In this document: piece after piece, positions 61,254 through 64,000 of the stretch
How the letters are laid out: each line of letters starts with the position of its first letter
Numbering within the stretch: position 1 is the first letter of the stretch
Origin: Zhongshania antarctica
Lineage (GTDB): Bacteria > Pseudomonadota > Gammaproteobacteria > Pseudomonadales > Spongiibacteraceae
Assembly: GCF_014202945.1 (NCBI RefSeq)
Contig: NZ_JACHHW010000006.1
Coordinates: 186,001-250,000 of the forward strand
Direction: 5' to 3'
DNA length: 64,000 nt
The notes under the pieces: model-generated
Seen by the model: the letters and a program-made list of their open reading frames with translations, nothing else
Database searches by the model: none
Told to the model about the DNA's origin: nothing
Program-made: the position numbers and the translations under genes

Positions 61254-64000
61254 AGCTATTCTCCAATTCAGGCTGTTTGCCATATTTAGCAGGGGCGAGT
61301 TCGGCCAAAGCCACAAGACTCTTACGCATACCGGCGGTCCACACGCCCTCGCGAACCCGCGCCACATTGGCTTCAAAAGCGCTAATCGCTTTCTCTTCAA
61401 AGGGGTAGGCTTGCTCTTCCAAAAGCAAGGTGTACTCATCAAGGACATCACCGTGTAATTCACGCGGTGTTTCCGATTTTATTAAGGCAGCCGCAAAGTG
61501 ACGATAAAGCTCGCCCAGTTCGTGACCAGCAACAGTAGTAATATCGGCAAAACCATAGGCTGCTGCGCGCGCCAAACTGTCGATAGCGGTTTGCATAGCG
61601 CGCTGACGCCGAGGCAAACTGTTGGCGATAGGTAGCCTCAGTTCAACGCTATTAGCTTGCTGCACATCGACCATCGCCAATTGCAAACTGGCATCGGCAG
61701 CGAGTAATTGCGATGCGACAAGTGGCATCTCTGCAGCCTGATCGGCGGCGATAATTTCGCGCAAATAATTTAAATGCTCAGGGCTATTGGCCTTTGCCAT
61801 CGTCGCCAAACGCTGACGAAACTGCTGAGCCTCCAGCAGCGGCGTCGGAAATTGCGCAATATAATTTTTTATCGCAGTGCGAGCTGCCTCCCCCTGACCG
61901 GCAGAGTCATAAAGCCTTGCCGCCAGGGCACTGGCCTGACGACGAGTTTCAAACGCCTCGTCACTGCGCGTGGCAATGCGAGCGTAAACCCCGGCGGCAA
62001 GTACCGGTTGCGCCGATTTCTGATAGGTTTCGGCAAGCAACTTATCTCCCTCCGCCGCCATAGCATGGCGTGGGAACGCGCGCTGAAAATCCTGCAGCAC
62101 ACTGGCCGCTTTACCCCAGCCTTGGCTGGCATAAAGCTGCCCCGCCGCATCGAAACTGGCATTGGCCCGTAATTCCGCTGTTGGACTTAACTGCGCGGCG
62201 CGCATAAATAAATTTGCCGCCAAAACACTGTCACCGGCATTTCTGGCCACTTCCCCACGACGATATACCGATACCGACAAACGGTCTGCCGCCATTTTTT
62301 GCAGCGCCGACTCAGCCTCGAGCATCGGCAATAGCTTGCTGTAGTAAATCTCAGCTTGCGTATAATTGTCTTGGGCAAAAAAGGCGTCAGCAGTCACACT
62401 TAGTGCCTTTTGCGTCAAACTCGACGCTGGCAATGGCGCACCTGCCAACAGTGGCACACACAACGCAAGGACTTCGTCATAGCGCTTTAGCGCGTACAAA
62501 TCCTCGGCGCTAGCCAGCACTACGCGACTGCGTTCAGGGTGGTGGGGGAAAACGCTGGCGAGTTGCGCACTGGCGGCAATTACCGCTTGCTGGGCGGTAT
62601 CGCGCTCTTGCGCTGGCGCAACCGCCAGCCATGCTCTATATGCTTGTACCGCCGCCAACGCCGCATCCCCAGCCTTGTCGTACGCGAGCAAATCGTAGGC
62701 TACTAAGGTGTATTGCCGAGCGGCGGCATTAAGCTCGCCCGCGTCAAATAGCACATCAGCATAGCGCATGCTTGTTGTCGCAAATTCTGGGTCATTGGGG
62801 AACATGACGAGCATTTCGCGATAGCCCGCCGCCACCGCGACAAAACGTGCTTGGCGTAAATTGGCTTCGCTATCCGGCGTCTGCTGCGCCTCGGCATGGC
62901 GAAAGCGCACCACCTCAACCATATAATCCCGTATTAAATTTAACTTGGCTGGCGCTGTATCCGCTGCGGCTGCCGCGACTAAGTCATTCGCATAACGCTT
63001 GATATACGCCTCTTGCGCAGCAATCATTAAGGCGGTAAATCCACCTTGTTTATAGGCCGAAATCGCTTTTTCGCTGTAGCTAATGGCTAAGTCATGCTGG
63101 GGGTAAGCACTCGCAAAAGCGTCAAATACGCTCGCCGCATCGGTGTAACGTTGCTTACCTAGCAGGAGCTCGCCAAGACTGCTATATACCAAAGGGGAGA
63201 ATTGCTTGCCGGAGAGTGCCGCAAAATAGGCGTTAATATTATGCCCTTCCGGCTTTGCGGCCAGCGCCAAACACAGACCCCGCAAGCTGTCACTCAACAA
63301 TTCTGCTTTCGCAGCCGGGACCAGCGCCGTTAACTCCGCCACGCTGCGCACCTCCCGACGAGGCTTCAATTGCATCAGAATCGCCGTAAAGGCATCGACG
63401 GCCAAGTCGGGGCTACTCAGCAGATACTGGCTCCACGCGTATTTATACTGCGCCATCTGCCAGTAGGGCATGGCAGCATCTTGGGTGATTAATTTACCGT
63501 ACTGGGCAGCAGCCTCGGCATAGCGCTTGCGCAAATAAAGCATTTCGGCAGACCGAAACAAGGCGTCATTTGCACGAGAAGACTTGGGAAAGTCCTCTGC
63601 TAAGCCCCGCAAGGTATCAATAGCAAGCTCCGCGCGACCCGACAATTCGTAGGCTCGTGCCAACTGATATATCACATGATCTGTATTTGGGTAGTCGGGA
63701 AATTCAAGCAGAAGATCGCGATAGAGCCCGATGGCCAACGCGACCTCGTCCGCGTTAATATCAAGACCTTGCCCCGCGGCCTCAATACGCAAATCTGCGG
63801 AGCGACGTATTGCCTCAGCCCGCACACCGGGCGCCGAATCTAGCGTTAATATGGCTTGGTAGTGCTTTAAGGCGGCAGCCTCAACGCGCTGACTCTCGGC
63901 GTCAATATCTGCTATTTTCTTGGCAGGCAGTTTTTCCATGAACAAACGATCAGGACCCTGACCATTCCGCGCCAACATCCCACCGATGGTTTGCGACTCG
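61237..64000 (-). CDS. Large TPR protein (5' end outside window)
   Basis: At least 920 residues are visible and the frame is still open at 64000 (ESQTIGG before the internal Met at 63978), so the true start lies further on and the gene is larger. It is almost all alpha-helical TPR-like units, e.g. YQLARAYELSGRAELAIDTLRGLAEDFPKS, LFRSAEMLYLRKRYAEAAAQYGKLI and FADVLFDAGELNAAARQYTLVAYDL style repeats. No signal peptide can be seen because the start is missing; periplasmic location is inferred from the operon. First visible gene of the TPR-ExbB-ExbD-AgmX unit. Confidence 0.85.
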   Translation of the reverse strand, partial: ESQTIGGMLARNGQGPDRLFMEKLPAKKIADIDAESQRVEAAALKHYQAILTLDSAPGVRAEAIRRSADLRIEAAGQGLDINADEVALAIGLYRDLLLEFPDYPNTDHVIYQLARAYELSGRAELAIDTLRGLAEDFPKSSRANDALFRSAEMLYLRKRYAEAAAQYGKLITQDAAMPYWQMAQYKYAWSQYLLSSPDLAVDAFTAILMQLKPRREVRSVAELTALVPAAKAELLSDSLRGLCLALAAKPEGHNINAYFAALSGKQFSPLVYSSLGELLLGKQRYTDAASVFDAFASAYPQHDLAISYSEKAISAYKQGGFTALMIAAQEAYIKRYANDLVAAAAADTAPAKLNLIRDYMVEVVRFRHAEAQQTPDSEANLRQARFVAVAAGYREMLVMFPNDPEFATTSMRYADVLFDAGELNAAARQYTLVAYDLLAYDKAGDAALAAVQAYRAWLAVAPAQERDTAQQAVIAASAQLASVFPHHPERSRVVLASAEDLYALKRYDEVLALCVPLLAGAPLPASSLTQKALSVTADAFFAQDNYTQAEIYYSKLLPMLEAESALQKMAADRLSVSVYRRGEVARNAGDSVLAANLFMRAAQLSPTAELRANASFDAAGQLYASQGWGKAASVLQDFQRAFPRHAMAAEGDKLLAETYQKSAQPVLAAGVYARIATRSDEAFETRRQASALAARLYDSAGQGEAARTAIKNYIAQFPTPLLEAQQFRQRLATMAKANSPEHLNYLREIIAADQAAEMPLVASQLLAADASLQLAMVDVQQANSVELRLPIANSLPRRQRAMQTAIDSLARAAAYGFADITTVAGHELGELYRHFAAALIKSETPRELHGDVLDEYTLLLEEQAYPFEEKAISAFEANVARVREGVWTAGMRKSLVALAELAPAKYGKQPELENSYDSLN

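Overview
The window reads as chromosomal core sequence of a free-living, probably marine gammaproteobacterium. The gene order follows Pseudomonas and Cellvibrionales: mreB-mreC next to gatCAB; hemA-prfA-prmC-moeB; TPR lipoprotein-lolB-ispE-tRNA(Gln)-prs-rplY-pth-ychF-tRNA(Met); miaB-ybeZ-ybeY-corC-lnt-leuS-lptE-holA; and proA-nadD-rsfS-rlmH-mrdA-rodA-mltB-rlpA-dacA-ybeD-lipB. Base composition is moderate (roughly 50-55% GC by eye). The proteins resemble Pseudomonas-type families with the style of Spongiibacteraceae or Zhongshania relatives; this placement is an inference from memory and no search was run. I see no IS element, integrase, prophage, CRISPR array or rRNA gene.

Layout. 1-2 kb (minus): end of an mreBCD operon. 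2.2-5.8 kb (plus): gatCAB amidotransferase and a small conserved gene. 5.8-10.2 kb: Smr endonuclease-like protein, a CWC zinc-ribbon-like peptide, a small secreted cysteine protein, CysZ, RhlB and a DoxX protein. 10.2-14.2 kb (minus): hemA-prfA-prmC-moeB, joining haem synthesis and translation termination. 14.4-21.4 kb (plus): outer-membrane lipoprotein sorting, isoprenoid and PRPP synthesis, L25, peptidyl-tRNA hydrolase, YchF and two tRNAs. 21.4-23.6 kb: an accessory-looking pocket after tRNA-Met, with hairpin repeats and a large Ig-like lipoprotein. 23.7-28.9 kb: cmoAB, a DUF1631-like protein, a class If-type aspartate aminotransferase and a DUF1820 protein. 29-40.3 kb (plus): miaB to holA, interrupted by an FMN glutamate-synthase-like gene between corC and lnt. 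40.6-50.5 kb (minus): the elongasome and cell-wall operon proA to lipB, without the usual lipA. 50.6-57.2 kb (minus): Lon-N-like protein, a large RND/MMPL transporter, UbiX, Mpl and an alginate-export-type porin.

57.5-64.0 kb (minus) holds the most interesting system. It is a tightly overlapping operon of a very large TPR protein (its start lies beyond the window), a TPR lipoprotein, a small secreted protein, a TolQ/ExbB-like channel, two different ExbD proteins and an AgmX/TonB-like protein. It looks like a proton-motive-force-driven envelope machine distinct from canonical Tol-Pal and TonB-ExbBD.

Shared themes are cell elongation (MreBC, PBP2, RodA, DacA, RlpA, MltB, Mpl), outer-membrane building (LolB, Lnt, LptE, porin) and translation accuracy (GatCAB, PrfA/PrmC, MiaB, CmoAB, YbeY, RsfS, RlmH). 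Several starts are non-ATG (TTG, GTG and probably ATT for mreC). They were chosen from ribosome-binding sites, signal sequences and family N-termini.
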